From NCBI GenBank assembly GCA_036508075.1, contig DATCIA010000027.1:1-5576 (forward strand): a stretch of DNA of 5,576 nucleotides, given 5' to 3'. A program made the translations under genes and the position numbers. Under the pieces are notes generated by a model. The model saw nothing but the letters and a program-made list of their open reading frames with translations. It had not been told where the DNA came from and made no database searches. This document shows positions 1-5,359 of the stretch, piece after piece. Numbering within the stretch: position 1 is the first letter of the stretch; every line of letters starts with the position of its first letter. This stretch comes from PALSA-660 sp036508075. GTDB taxonomy: Bacteria; Actinomycetota; Coriobacteriia; Anaerosomatales; PALSA-660.

Positions 1-2381
1 CGCGTGGAGTACGCGCACACCGCGGTCGCGCCGTGGGCGTTGCGCAGGTAGTCGATGAAGACACGCCCGGCCCGTTCCGTCTTGGCCATGGTCGCCGTGA
101 ACATCTCGGGGCGCTGCGCTGCGAGCACGTTCACGAGGCCGTGCGCGAAGGCGCGGATCTCGTCGTAGCCGCGCTCGGGGGTGATCGGCGTGACCACGTG
201 CAGCCCTCGGCCGCCGGTCGTCTTCACGAAGGCGCCGAGTCCGAGCGCATCGAGCGCGTCCCGCACAGTGCGCGCCGCCTTCGCCACGTCCGTGAACACG
301 ATCTCCGGCCCGGGATCGAGGTCGAACACGATGCGGTCCGGCCGCTCGAGGTCATCCACGAGCGAGTTCCACGTGTGGATCTCGAGCGTGCCGAGTTGAG
401 CCAACGCAAGAAGCCCGGCCGCGTCCTCGACGTAGGAGTACGTCGCGGGACCCGAGCGGTCCTCGATCACGATCGGCTTGAGCGCCTCGGGCCAGCCACG
501 GACCTCGGGATGCTTCTGGTAGAAGCAGCCGACGTCTCCCGAGGTGCCGTGAGGGCAGCGAACGATCGTTAGCGGGCGTCGCGCGAGGTGCGGCAGCATC
601 CACTCCGCGACCGCCTCGTAGTAGCGCGCGAGCTCGCGCTTGGTGATCCCCGCGGGTTCGAGGATCCGGTCAGGGTTCGTGATGGTCACCCCTCCGACCT
701 GTAGCGGGCGGTCGGCGGAGTTCTTGGTCGGGGCGGCGCTGCGGGAGGACGGCGTGATCGCCGTCTCCCGGACCACGTCCTTCGCGTCCTTGTCCTCGCG
801 CAGCCCCTTGAACGAAGGCTGTCGCACGACGCCGTCGCGGGTCCACTCGCGGAACGCGACCTCGGCCACCAGTTCGGGGCGCACCCAGTGCGCGCCCGCG
901 GCCTTGGGCGGGTCCGCGAACGGCGCGGCCTTCGAGGCCAGCGTCTTCAGCGACTCGCTCAACGAGTCGAGCGCTCGCTCCGTGAAGCCCGTGCCGACCC
1001 GTCCCGCGTAGCGCAGCGACCCGTCGCCGTCCCGTACCCCGAGCAACAGCGCGCCGAAGTGCCGCCGCGATCCCGTCGGGTCGGTCCAGCCACCGACGAC
1101 GAACTCCTGACGCGCGAGGCACTTCGCCTTCTGCCAGTCGCGGGTGCGTCCCGGGACCCACGGGCGGTCTCCGCGCTTGCTGACCGAACCCTCCAGCAGG
1201 AGCTCGCACGAGGCGGCGTGATAGCCGGGGCCTTCGCCCGTGTAGTGGTCCACGCGAACGAGCGGCCCGTCGAGCGGCACTCCGGCCAGCAGCGAGGCGA
1301 GCACCTCCTTGCGTCGCAGCAGTGTCTCGGCGCGCAGGTCGAAGCCGTCCAGGTACAGCAGGTCGAAGACCTCGAACCGGACCGTCTCCGGCCTGTCCGC
1401 AGCGAGCGCCTCCTGGAGAAGCCCGAAGTCCGACCGTCCCTGCGCGTCGAGCACGACCGCCTCCCCGTCGAGCAGCGCCGACGAGACCGGGAGCGCCTCG
1501 ACGGCCCGCGCGATCGAAGGGAAGCGCTCCGTCCAGTCCGCCCCCCGCCGCGTGAGTACCCTGGCCTTCCCGTCCTCGAGCGCGACGTGCAGCCGGTACC
1601 CGTCGTACTTCATCTCGTGGATCCACTCGTCACCGGCCGGTGCCTCGTCGACCAGCGTCGCGAGCTGGAACGGCAGATCGAGGGGAACGCCCGTGGCGCC
1701 CGAGGCCGGGGACCCCGACGAGCGATTGCGAGCGCCGGACGAGACCGCGGCCTTCGGGCTCGTCCGAAGCGCGAGCCTCGCGAGGAGCGGGCCCCCGGCC
1801 TCGGGCGCCACGCCAGCGATCTCATCCATGGTGCGGCCGCTGGCAGCCGAGTCCGGCTCCGCCACAAGCACGTCGTAGGAGGCGCGGGGCCGGACGTTGT
1901 CGTCGCGCTCTTTGATGAGGAGCCACGCCTCCTGGCGCTCGCCGGGACGCGGCTTCATGCGCACCAGCACCCACGCGCCCTTGAGCTTCGCGCCGTCGAG
2001 GACGAACTTGAGCTGTCCGGCTGCCACGGCTGCCGCGGGATCACCGATCGGCCGGAACGAACCGCGGTCCCAGATCATCACCGTGCCGCCGCCGTACTCG
2101 CCCTCGGGGATCGTCCCTTCGAACGAGCCGTACTCGAGCGGGTGATCCTCGACGTGTACGGCGAGCCGCTTGTCCGCGGGATCGAACGAAGGCCCCTTCG
2201 GTACCGCCCACGATGCGTAGACGCCGCCGATCTCGAGACGGAGGTCGTAGTGGAGTGCGCGGGCGGCGTGCTTGTGGACCACGAAGGTGAGCGCGCCGGC
2301 TTCCGGTGCGGCATCGGCCCCGCCGGAGGGCTCGGGCGTGGAGGAGAAGTCGCGCTTCCGCCTGTACTCATCGAGCGGCAT
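1..2381 (-). CDS. ligD: Multifunctional ATP-dependent DNA ligase LigD (3'-phosphoesterase / ligase / polymerase), C-terminus cut by window edge
   Basis: End-processing and sealing enzyme of bacterial NHEJ, acting with Ku at double-strand breaks. The frame is open from the ATG at 2381 to the edge, giving 793 residues and no stop. Domain order is phosphoesterase (about 30-165), ATP ligase (about 220-530), polymerase/primase (from about 560). The phosphoesterase has H38, H44, D46, R48 and H80 at the spacing of the Pseudomonas enzyme. The ligase has the nucleotidyl motif KYDGYR (K258, predicted AMP-accepting lysine), a motif III-like FEVFDLLYLDG, an EGSVSK motif IV and a DWQKAK motif V. The polymerase has FDLDP (D687, D689), KTTGGRGLH and FIDYLRN (D777), the expected metal-binding set. 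A low-complexity Ala/Gly/Ser linker separates the first two domains. The Pseudomonas homologue has about 840 residues, so 60-80 are probably missing here. The start has GGGAGGA four to five bases upstream and lies 11 bp after the Ku stop, so the two are co-transcribed. No frameshift seen. Very confident. Confidence 0.97.
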   Translation of the reverse strand, partial: MPLDEYRRKRDFSSTPEPSGGADAAPEAGALTFVVHKHAARALHYDLRLEIGGVYASWAVPKGPSFDPADKRLAVHVEDHPLEYGSFEGTIPEGEYGGGTVMIWDRGSFRPIGDPAAAVAAGQLKFVLDGAKLKGAWVLVRMKPRPGERQEAWLLIKERDDNVRPRASYDVLVAEPDSAASGRTMDEIAGVAPEAGGPLLARLALRTSPKAAVSSGARNRSSGSPASGATGVPLDLPFQLATLVDEAPAGDEWIHEMKYDGYRLHVALEDGKARVLTRRGADWTERFPSIARAVEALPVSSALLDGEAVVLDAQGRSDFGLLQEALAADRPETVRFEVFDLLYLDGFDLRAETLLRRKEVLASLLAGVPLDGPLVRVDHYTGEGPGYHAASCELLLEGSVSKRGDRPWVPGRTRDWQKAKCLARQEFVVGGWTDPTGSRRHFGALLLGVRDGDGSLRYAGRVGTGFTERALDSLSESLKTLASKAAPFADPPKAAGAHWVRPELVAEVAFREWTRDGVVRQPSFKGLREDKDAKDVVRETAITPSSRSAAPTKNSADRPLQVGGVTITNPDRILEPAGITKRELARYYEAVAEWMLPHLARRPLTIVRCPHGTSGDVGCFYQKHPEVRGWPEALKPIVIEDRSGPATYSYVEDAAGLLALAQLGTLEIHTWNSLVDDLERPDRIVFDLDPGPEIVFTDVAKAARTVRDALDALGLGAFVKTTGGRGLHVVTPITPERGYDEIRAFAHGLVNVLAAQRPEMFTATMAKTERAGRVFIDYLRNAHGATAVCAYST

Positions 2382-2384
2382 TCG

Positions 2385-2391
2385 TCCTCCC
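2385..2391 (-). promoter_or_regulatory. Ribosome binding site of ligD
   Basis: GGGAGGA on the minus strand, inside the 11-bp gap between the Ku stop and the ligD ATG. It is close to a full anti-Shine-Dalgarno match and fixes the ligD start at 2381. The tight spacing to the Ku stop would favour coupled translation of the two NHEJ partners. Confidence 0.8.
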
Positions 2392-2392
2392 G

Positions 2393-3211
2393 TCAGGCGC
2401 GAGCGTGCTTTGCCTCGTCCAGTGACCTCTTCAGCAGAGCGACGATGTCGACGACCTCACCGCCGGGCCCGGCCGCCTCCGGCGGAGCAGCGGCCACGGG
2501 CTCCGCGCCCTGCGCCTTCTTCTCGATGAGCGCCATGAGGTCGTCGCGGTAGGTGTCCCGGTACTCGGGCGCCTCGGGGTCGAACGGCCTTGAGATCGTG
2601 GCGACGAGCTGCTGCGCCAGGACGAGTTCGGCGTCGGTGATCCCGGCGGACTTCAGGGCGTCCGCGCCGGTTCCCGGCAGGTCCAGCGTGCCCGTGTCTC
2701 GCAGCTCGTCCGGGTAGCGCAGGACGGCCAACAGGAGCAGGTCCCCGTCCGGAACGATCGCTGCGAGGTGCTGACGCGTCCGGATGACGATCTTCGCAAG
2801 CGCGACACGCTTCGCGGACTTCAGCGCCTCGCGCAGCAGCAGGTAGGCCTTGCGGCCCGCCTTCTCGGGCTGCAGGTAGTACGGGGTGTCGAAGAGCTCC
2901 GGGTGGATCTCGTCGCCGCATACCGCCGCCAAAACGTCGATGGTCTGGGTCGCCTCGACGTTCGCCGCCCTCAGGTCGTCGTCGGTCACCAGGACGAAGC
3001 GCCCCTTCTCGACCTCGAACCCTTTGGCGACGTGTTCCCACTCGACCTCCTGGCCTGTCCTCTCGCTCACCCGCTTGTTGTGGATCGGCGAGAGGTCACG
3101 ATCGTCGAGCAGGTGGAAGGCGAGCTCGCGGGGCTGTACCGCCGGCAGCAGGGACACCGGGATCGTGACGAGCCCGAACGAGATGATGCCTCTCCAGATC
3201 GCGTGCGGCAT
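2393..3211 (-). CDS. ku: Non-homologous end-joining DNA-end-binding protein Ku
   Basis: Homodimeric ring protein that threads onto broken DNA ends and recruits LigD. It has 272 residues, normal for bacterial Ku (about 250-300). It opens with the family N-terminus AIWRGIISFGLVTIPVSL. It then shows NKRVSERTGQEVEWEHVAKGFEVEKGRFV-type core sequence (about 45-73), DTPYYLQPEKAGRKAY (108-123) and the LLLREAL helix (124-130). The core ends near residue 232. After an Ala/Pro-rich spacer (about 233-250) comes a short C-terminal helix, VVDIVALLKRSLDEA (253-267), the segment that in other bacterial Ku proteins contacts LigD. The reading frame continues far upstream, overlapping the membrane gene, but only this ATG gives the family N-terminus. 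It also has GGAGA eight bases upstream. The 80-bp gap to the upstream gene holds a hairpin, a palindrome and a possible promoter, so Ku may be transcribed independently. Very confident. Confidence 0.97.
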   Translation of the reverse strand: MPHAIWRGIISFGLVTIPVSLLPAVQPRELAFHLLDDRDLSPIHNKRVSERTGQEVEWEHVAKGFEVEKGRFVLVTDDDLRAANVEATQTIDVLAAVCGDEIHPELFDTPYYLQPEKAGRKAYLLLREALKSAKRVALAKIVIRTRQHLAAIVPDGDLLLLAVLRYPDELRDTGTLDLPGTGADALKSAGITDAELVLAQQLVATISRPFDPEAPEYRDTYRDDLMALIEKKAQGAEPVAAAPPEAAGPGGEVVDIVALLKRSLDEAKHARA

Positions 3212-3213
3212 GG

Positions 3214-3228
3214 GATCGGTCTCCGATC
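3214..3228 (-). promoter_or_regulatory. Hairpin sequestering the Ku ribosome binding site
   Basis: Perfect inverted repeat GATCGG-TCT-CCGATC (plus strand) with 6-bp arms and a 3-base loop, ending two bases before the Ku ATG. In the mRNA the Shine-Dalgarno GGAGA (3224-3220) has its two G in the stem and AGA in the loop. The structure could lower or gate Ku translation. The structure is seen; the regulatory role is inferred. Confidence 0.45.
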
Positions 3229-3253
3229 GTCGATGCGGCGCCCGAGGCGCCTG

Positions 3254-3267
3254 TGTACGAACGTACA
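3254..3267. promoter_or_regulatory. 14-bp palindrome upstream of Ku, possible operator
   Basis: TGTACG-AA-CGTACA is a perfect inverted repeat with a 2-bp centre, 43 bp before the Ku start. It directly abuts the candidate -10 box at 3267-3272. Such dyads at a promoter often bind dimeric repressors. It does not match the actinobacterial LexA box (GAAC-N4-GTTC). No regulator can be named. Confidence 0.35.
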
Positions 3268-3272
3268 TACCC
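3267..3272 (-). promoter_or_regulatory. GGGTAT box upstream of Ku, possible stress-sigma -10 element
   Basis: On the minus strand GGGTAT matches the -10 consensus (GGGTAY) of actinobacterial sigma-B/sigma-F-type factors. It would start a leader of roughly 50 bases before Ku. No GNNT -35 element sits at the usual 14-16 bp; the nearest GTTA lies too far upstream. This is therefore a weak call. Confidence 0.25.
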
Positions 3273-3289
3273 CCGGCGCGATCGCCGGG
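3272..3289 (-). terminator. GC-rich hairpin just after the membrane-protein stop, possible terminator or processing site
   Basis: CCCGGCG-N4-CGCCGGG forms a perfect 7-bp all-GC stem with a 4-base loop. It begins two bases after the stop codon of the membrane gene on the minus strand. No U-tract follows. It could be a partial terminator of the kind common in high-GC bacteria, or an mRNA stabiliser between that gene and Ku. Confidence 0.4.
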
Positions 3290-3291
3290 TG

Positions 3292-4008
3292 CTAACCCTT
3301 GGCGATGTTGACCGCGCGCGCGACGACGACCGCGGCGATTGAGAACGCGAGCAGGCTCTGCGCGCCCATGGCGAGCTTCGCGCGCTTCGTGTACGGCATC
3401 GCGTCGGTGGGTGAGAATGCCGTGCCGTTGGTCAGCGCCAAGTAGAGGTAGTCGCCGAACGACGGCTGCCAGCCCGCGCGGACCAGCTTCTCCTGATCGG
3501 CCTGCTGCTGCGGGAAGACGAAGTCCGGGAACTCCCGGCGGCGCTCGAGGCGAGCTTCCGGGCCGCCCCCGTCGAGCTCCCAGAAAACGATCGCGAACAC
3601 GAGCATGTTCACGACCCACAGCGTCACGCCGTTCGCGAGCAGGCCGAGTGGGGTGAGGGAGGATCCCAGGAACACGCTGCGCACGAGCAACGCGAAGCTG
3701 CCGGCGTTCGCGATGACGAGCACGCCCGCCAGCCCGATCGAGACGACGCGGTCGACCCGCGTCGGCTTGGCCGGCGATATGTAGAAGCCGATGGAGGCGA
3801 TCAGGAGTACCGCGGCCACACCCGGCAGCAACCAGACCGGCTGCAACTGGAGGCTGCTGGCGAGGCGCGCCTGGCCGACGATGATGACGAGCGCCGCGGC
3901 GAACGCGGGCCAGCGCGACTCGGCGCCCAGCAGCGCTCGCCGCCACCTCGCCTTGTCGAGAGCGGGGGTTGCTGCTGATGCGGTTGAGTGACGGTTCTTC
4001 TCGTTCAC
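3292..4008 (-). CDS. Polytopic membrane protein of unknown function with pore-loop-like motif
   Basis: Likely an integral membrane protein of 238 residues. Its C-terminal region is reminiscent of DUF1345-type proteins, but I cannot assign a family firmly. After a charged N-terminus, hydrophobic segments lie at about 33-50, 57-76, 87-112, 121-143 and 212-234. Between the last two is a charged loop (144-180). Then comes FGDYLYLALTNGTAFSPTDAMP (184-205, given here in part as a pattern), which resembles the pore-helix and selectivity-loop region of two-TM potassium channels: aromatic helix, T-x-G-T turn, S-P-T-D. It lacks a canonical TVGYG filter. I chose the GTG at 4008 because GGAGG lies four bases upstream, the same spacing as ligD. 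An in-frame ATG at 4038 adds ten residues but has no ribosome binding site and overlaps the opposite promoter. It is first in the minus-strand row before Ku, 80 bp apart. Confident it is a real membrane protein; function unknown. Confidence 0.85.
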   Translation of the reverse strand: MNEKNRHSTASAATPALDKARWRRALLGAESRWPAFAAALVIIVGQARLASSLQLQPVWLLPGVAAVLLIASIGFYISPAKPTRVDRVVSIGLAGVLVIANAGSFALLVRSVFLGSSLTPLGLLANGVTLWVVNMLVFAIVFWELDGGGPEARLERRREFPDFVFPQQQADQEKLVRAGWQPSFGDYLYLALTNGTAFSPTDAMPYTKRAKLAMGAQSLLAFSIAAVVVARAVNIAKG

Positions 4009-4012
4009 AGGG

Positions 4013-4017
4013 CCTCC
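4013..4017 (-). promoter_or_regulatory. Ribosome binding site deciding a GTG start
   Basis: GGAGG on the minus strand, four bases before GTG at 4008. The alternative ATG at 4038 has no purine-rich stretch upstream. This favours the shorter membrane protein starting MNEKNRHS. Confidence 0.65.
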
Positions 4018-4028
4018 GGGCGCTGGAA

Positions 4029-4052
4029 GTGTGGACATCGCGGAACGGGTAT
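4029..4052 (+). promoter_or_regulatory. Candidate sigma-B/sigma-F-type stress promoter for the plus-strand genes
   Basis: GTGT (4029-4032), 14 bases, then GGGTAT (4047-4052). This exactly fits the GNNT-N14-16-GGGTAY consensus known for Streptomyces sigma-B and close to the Bacillus sigma-B promoter. Transcription would start near 4059, leaving a leader of about 150 bases before the coiled-coil stress gene. The downstream genes belong to stress families, which supports it. A short motif in GC-rich DNA can occur by chance. Confidence 0.45.
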
Positions 4053-4063
4053 ATGGTCAGTAG

Positions 4064-4090
4064 GTACCCGCCCGGGCCGTGCAGCAATAC
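4064..4090 (-). promoter_or_regulatory. Candidate divergent stress-type promoter for the membrane gene
   Basis: On the minus strand GTAT (4090-4087), 17 bases, then GGGTAC (4069-4064). The -10 fits GGGTAY; the spacer is one base longer than the usual 14-16. Start would be near 4057, giving about 50 bases of leader before the GTG at 4008. Its -10 is the mirror arm of the plus-strand one (inverted repeat 4046-4070). Confidence 0.3.
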
Positions 4091-4116
4091 CTAGGCGGTT
4101 CTTCGAACGCATACTG

Positions 4117-4135
4117 CCCGGGGAGCAGCCCCGGG
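4117..4135 (+). promoter_or_regulatory. Leader hairpin upstream of the coiled-coil stress gene
   Basis: CCCGGGG-AGCAG-CCCCGGG, a perfect 7-bp GC stem with a 5-base loop, lies about 70 bases before the ATG at 4208 in the predicted leader. No T-run follows, so it is not a standard terminator. It could stabilise the mRNA or mark the end of an upstream transcript. Function unknown. Confidence 0.35.
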
Positions 4136-4207
4136 TGGATGCCCCCGCGCCGGTCCGGAGCTGACGGTTCGTGGCGCGGTCGCGCGCCCGACAAAGGAGA
4201 CATCGCG

Positions 4208-4495
4208 ATGCAGAAGCACGAACTCAAGGCCCGCGTGGACGGTCAGATCGACGAGGGAAAGCGCGAGCTCGACGTCATGAAGGCCAAGGCCGCGGCGGCC
4301 ACCGGGGACGCGAAGATCGCCTACGGCGAACACGTCTCGACCCTCCAGAAGCAGTACGACGAGTTGAAGATCAAGGCAGCCACGGCTTGGGACGCAGCGG
4401 ACGGCAAGTGGGATGACGTGTCGCGCGACATCGCCTCGGCGTGGGATGACTGGACCGACCGCGCCCAGAAGGCGTGGGAGGACCGCAGCAAGTAG
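4208..4495 (+). CDS. Small coiled-coil stress-response protein (Sll1863-like)
   Basis: A 95-residue, highly charged, all-helical soluble protein without signal peptide or membrane segment. Residues 1-58 read as a coiled coil rich in Lys/Glu/Ala. Residues 59-93 carry five Trp (W61, W68, W79, W82, W90) in AWD/WDD settings. Length and pattern (coiled coil, then AW-D repeats) fit the Sll1863-type stress-response family, whose biochemical role is not known; this assignment is from memory of the family pattern. The start is set by AAAGGAGA seven bases before ATG. The frame extends upstream to 4079 but without a ribosome binding site. It is the first of three plus-strand small genes and lies behind a candidate stress promoter. 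An alternative reading is a LEA- or apolipoprotein-like amphipathic protein. Confidence 0.85.
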   Translation: MQKHELKARVDGQIDEGKRELDVMKAKAAAATGDAKIAYGEHVSTLQKQYDELKIKAATAWDAADGKWDDVSRDIASAWDDWTDRAQKAWEDRSK

Positions 4496-4546
4496 CCGGG
4501 TCTCGGTCCGCGCCACCGCGGGAACATACATTCCGTGATGAACAGG

Positions 4547-4560
4547 CCGATCAACATCGG
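4547..4560 (+). promoter_or_regulatory. Small hairpin touching the YggT-gene ribosome binding site
   Basis: CCGAT-CAAC-ATCGG, 5-bp arms and a 4-base loop. Its last two G are the first bases of the Shine-Dalgarno GGAAGGA (4559-4565), seven bases before the ATG. A weak structure that could only mildly affect translation. Confidence 0.25.
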
Positions 4561-4572
4561 AAGGAAACACCT

Positions 4573-4980
4573 ATGGCTACCGTCGATTCCGGCTCGAGCG
4601 CGCGGAGGCAGACCGTCCACACCGAGACCCGTACTCCCGCAGAGGTGATCTGGGTTCGCGTCGTGTACTACGTGTTCGGCGTGATCGAGGTCATCCTCGC
4701 GATGCGCTTCGTGTTGCTGCTTCTCGGCGCCAACAAGGAAGCGGGCTTCGTCTCCTTCGTCCACAACCTGTCGACGCCGTTCATGGTGCCGTTCGATGCG
4801 GTGTTCAAGACGCAGTCGGCGGCAGGTTCGTCGTTCGAACTGAGCTCGCTGCTGGCCTTGGCCGTGTATGCCCTGATCGGCTGGGGGATCGTCTCGCTGA
4901 TCCAAGCGGTCAGCCCGCGGCGCTCCTCACAGACCGTCGAGCGCGTGGAGAAGAGCGAAGACACCGAAACCCAGGTGTAG
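4573..4980 (+). CDS. YggT-family integral membrane protein
   Basis: A 135-residue inner-membrane protein of the YggT family (PF02325). Homologues are linked to osmotic or envelope stress and, in some bacteria, to division-site or photosystem membrane organisation; the molecular role is not settled. A polar N-terminus (1-24) precedes a long hydrophobic segment (about 27-53, with VVYYVFGVIEVILAMRFVLLLLGAN-like pattern). Then comes a conserved amphipathic region with NLSTPFMVPFDAVF (65-78), a Ser-rich turn and a second segment (about 90-113, LLALAVYALIGWGIVSLI). The C-terminal tail (114-135) is charged. GGAAGGA seven bases before the ATG fixes the start; an upstream in-frame ATG at 4474 overlaps the previous gene and has no such site. 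It is 77 bp after the coiled-coil gene and 72 bp before the GlsB-like gene, so an operon is plausible. No specific gene symbol is justified. Confidence 0.9.
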   Translation: MATVDSGSSARRQTVHTETRTPAEVIWVRVVYYVFGVIEVILAMRFVLLLLGANKEAGFVSFVHNLSTPFMVPFDAVFKTQSAAGSSFELSSLLALAVYALIGWGIVSLIQAVSPRRSSQTVERVEKSEDTETQV

Positions 4981-4995
4981 GGACGCGCGTTTCTC

Positions 4996-5020
4996 GGGAA
5001 CAAGGCCGGTGTAGCGCGTT
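4996..5020 (+). promoter_or_regulatory. Candidate ECF-sigma promoter for the GlsB-like gene
   Basis: GGGAAC (4996-5001), 16 bases, then GTT (5018-5020), preceded by C. This fits the GGAAC-N16-18-GTT pattern of extracytoplasmic-function sigma factors of the SigE/SigR kind. The start would be about 25 bases before the ATG at 5053. It would give the membrane stress protein its own envelope-stress input. The short motif limits confidence. Confidence 0.35.
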
Positions 5021-5052
5021 TTCACCGAGTCCTCCGACAAGGAGCAACGAAC

Positions 5053-5310
5053 ATGGACGGTATGAGCATCTTGACGTGGCTGGGCATCGGCTTGGTCGCC
5101 GGGATCATCGCGAAGCTGGTCATGGGGGACAGGTTCGGATGGATCATCACGATCGTTCTGGGTATCGTGGGCGCGTTCGTGGGCGGCTGGGTGTCCGGGA
5201 TGCTCGGTGGCCCGGGCGTCAGCGGCTTCAGCCTGGTCTCGATCCTCGTCGCCGTCGGCGGCGCCGTGATCGTGCTGTTCGTCTACGGCCTGGTCTCCAG
5301 GCGGGGCTGA
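5053..5310 (+). CDS. GlsB/YeaQ/YmgE-family stress-response membrane protein
   Basis: An 85-residue, almost wholly hydrophobic inner-membrane protein of the 'transglycosylase-associated' family (PF04226). The family name is historical and no catalytic residues exist. Members are induced by general or envelope stress in many bacteria. Three membrane helices lie at about 5-24, 29-51 and 59-81. Small-residue packing is seen in GLVAGIIAKL, GIVGAFVGGW and the last helix. MGDRFGW joins helices one and two, typical for the family, and the end is SRRG. AAGGAG eight bases upstream supports the ATG at 5053. The ATG three codons later gives the more typical MSILTW start but is too far from that site. It follows the YggT gene by 72 bp. 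Confidence 0.93.
   Translation: MDGMSILTWLGIGLVAGIIAKLVMGDRFGWIITIVLGIVGAFVGGWVSGMLGGPGVSGFSLVSILVAVGGAVIVLFVYGLVSRRG
5288..5302 (+). repeat. Perfect short inverted repeat at the 3' end of the GlsB-like gene
   Basis: GCCTGG-TCT-CCAGGC, 6-bp arms and a 3-base loop, inside the last codons (about residues 79-84) and just before the stop. No T-run follows. It could damp read-through or protect the 3' end, or may be chance in GC-rich coding sequence. Confidence 0.25.
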
Positions 5311-5359
5311 CATCGACTCCGTTCTGCGACCGGCTGTTAACGTCGGGGAGCGTCCGTCC

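Noticed and set aside
670..1626. Minus-strand 318-codon open frame inside ligD
   Set aside because: It is in another frame from the continuous LigD frame and is low-complexity Arg/Gly/Ala sequence.
888..2552. Long plus-strand open frame (554 codons) opposite ligD
   Set aside because: Composition is Arg/Ala/Pro/Gly-rich with no recognisable domain. It is the shadow of a GC3-biased gene; the minus-strand frame has every LigD motif.
3212..4087. Upstream extension of the Ku frame to a 564-residue protein
   Set aside because: The added part is arginine-rich with no similarity to Ku and lies across the membrane gene in another frame. The ATG at 3211 with GGAGA and the family N-terminus is the start.
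4099..4109. GTTC-TTC-GAAC dyad as a LexA/SOS box
   Set aside because: The half-sites are in the opposite order and with the wrong spacing for the actinobacterial GAAC-N4-GTTC box.
4079..4207. N-terminal extension of the coiled-coil protein
   Set aside because: Sequence is Gly/Ser/Pro/Arg-rich non-coding-like, contains the leader hairpin, and the ATG at 4208 has an excellent ribosome binding site.
4983..5022. ACGCGC/GCGCGT stem followed by TTTT as a terminator after the YggT gene
   Set aside because: The loop is 25 bases and the stem short, and the region overlaps a better candidate ECF promoter.
5160..5165. GGGTAT inside the GlsB-like gene as a promoter for the phosphatase gene
   Set aside because: It lies in conserved coding sequence about 200 bases upstream and has no clear -35 partner; likely codon usage.
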